Positions 63,429 to 64,000 of a DNA stretch of 64,000 nucleotides are shown piece after piece. Origin of the DNA: JASBRS01 sp964496495 (lineage in GTDB: Bacteria; Deinococcota; Deinococci; Deinococcales; Trueperaceae); the NCBI GenBank assembly GCA_964496495.1, contig CAZBZU010000007.1, positions 1 to 64,000 on the forward strand, written 5' to 3'. The notes under the pieces were generated by a model that did no database searches, was not told the origin of the DNA, and saw only the letters and a program-made list of their open reading frames with translations. Made by a program: the position numbers and the translations under genes. Each line of letters begins with the position of its first letter. Position 1 is the first letter of the stretch.

Positions 63429-64000
63429 GTGAGCAACGCCGCCCGTGCGGGCACAACCGCCCGCGACGAGGGAGAGTACGCCGCCCCCGCACTCGCCGTG
63501 GTGCTCGGTGCCGGCACCATGGGTCGCGGCATCGCTCAGCTGCTGCTGCAGGCCGGGAGCCAGGTGATCCTGTGCGATGCCGACGCCGCCGCGCTCGAGC
63601 GCGCCGAGCGCGGCCTGGCCGCCATCTTCACCATGCTCGACGCCAAGGGGCGCCTCGAGGAGCGACCCGAGGCGCTCATGGGGCGCCTGCGCGCGCAGGT
63701 CGCGCTGCCCCGAGACGAGCAGGCCCGCTGGCTGTTCGAGGCCGTCAGCGAGGACCTGGCCCTCAAGCGGCGCCTCATCGCCGAGGCCGCCGAGGCGCTG
63801 CCGGCGGCCTTCCTCGCGACCAACACCTCGACGCTCTCCGTCACCGCCATCGCGGCCGCCTGCGCCGCGCCGGCGAGGGTGGTGGGCGTGCACTTCTTCA
63901 ACCCCGCCCCGCTGATGACGCTCGTCGAGGTGGTCGCCGGCGTGGAGACCGCACCCGAGGTGGTCACGGCAGCCCGAGACGTTGCCCGCGCCCTCGGGCG
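63429..64000 (+). CDS. 3-hydroxyacyl-CoA dehydrogenase, N-terminal part (runs off right edge)
   Basis: About 190 codons are present. The NAD-binding motif is VVLGAGTMGRGIAQLLLQAG at about residues 24-43. The middle has VSEDLALKRRLIAEA and ATNTSTLSVTAIA near 130, then the catalytic histidine in VGVHFFNPAPLMTLVEVV near 155. It has no crotonase domain, so it is a stand-alone enzyme such as PaaH (phenylacetate degradation) or a FadB2-type beta-oxidation enzyme. The GTG has GGAGG 6 bases upstream. Neighbouring aromatic genes favour PaaH but do not prove it. Confidence 0.9.
   Translation, partial: MSNAARAGTTARDEGEYAAPALAVVLGAGTMGRGIAQLLLQAGSQVILCDADAAALERAERGLAAIFTMLDAKGRLEERPEALMGRLRAQVALPRDEQARWLFEAVSEDLALKRRLIAEAAEALPAAFLATNTSTLSVTAIAAACAAPARVVGVHFFNPAPLMTLVEVVAGVETAPEVVTAARDVARALG

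Overview
The window is a GC-rich stretch of a bacterial chromosome. The best guess is the phylum Deinococcota (Deinococcus-Thermus), possibly the Truepera side, and probably a scaffold assembled from a metagenome. The prolyl-tRNA synthetase at the left edge and the methionyl-tRNA synthetase read very close to my recollection of the Thermus proteins. A NucS/EndoMS mismatch endonuclease is present. About sixteen genes have a -10-like hexamer (mostly TAGAAT, TAGACT or TAGCAT) only 5-9 bases before the start codon and little or no Shine-Dalgarno sequence, which is the leaderless-mRNA layout reported for Deinococcus. Three runs of exactly 100 N are scaffolding gaps. Two of them have identical sequence on both sides and are almost certainly artefacts. 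No tRNA, rRNA, insertion sequence, prophage or CRISPR array was seen.

Layout. 1-9.4 kb: proS (partial), a ParB-like/universal-stress fusion, metG with a structured leader, recQ, an M29 aminopeptidase and a NUDIX-eIF2B-like fusion. 9.4-12.8 kb: an FMN riboswitch followed by ribD-ribE-ribBA, with no ribH. 13-19 kb: a phosphoribosyltransferase, then a minus-strand group of M24 peptidase, thiolase, FadJ-like protein and a PIN-like protein (fatty-acid oxidation). 19-28 kb: a membrane protein, a radical SAM protein, and the run substrate-binding protein, DppB, DppC, GH65 phosphorylase-beta-phosphoglucomutase fusion, which reads as uptake and phosphorolysis of a disaccharide. 28-36 kb: corA with a possible coupled leader ORF, hisZ-hisG, proB, asd, a DegV protein and a lipoprotein. 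36-43.5 kb: a ComM/YifB ATPase, small membrane and HAD proteins, an MscS channel, a LysE exporter, a DUF2239 protein and a GAF-GAF-GGDEF diguanylate cyclase. 43.5-50.5 kb: an acyl-CoA carboxylase beta subunit, galT coupled to an ftsB-like gene, an old yellow enzyme, a MarR regulator, nucS and nfo.

50.5-64 kb is a catabolic region. A minus-strand operon (DapA-family aldolase, hpaG, hpaE, hpaB, hpaD) covers most of 4-hydroxyphenylacetate breakdown through homoprotocatechuate meta-cleavage. The likely partner flavin reductase (hpaC-like) lies about 3.7 kb from the operon start, beyond a MacAB-type exporter operon. It is transcribed divergently from a PucR-family regulator, and a 3-hydroxyacyl-CoA dehydrogenase gene runs off the right edge. 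The isomerase (HpaF) and hydratase (HpaH) steps are not in the window. A DapA-family (Schiff-base) enzyme sits where an HpaI aldolase would be expected.

Many genes overlap by ATGA or GTGA, so translational coupling is common. No wholly new system could be demonstrated. The strongest leads are the leaderless promoter pattern, the two-domain fusions (ParB-like/Usp, NUDIX-eIF2B, GH65-PGM), the structured leaders before metG and corA, and the disaccharide-type operon that lacks ATPase genes.
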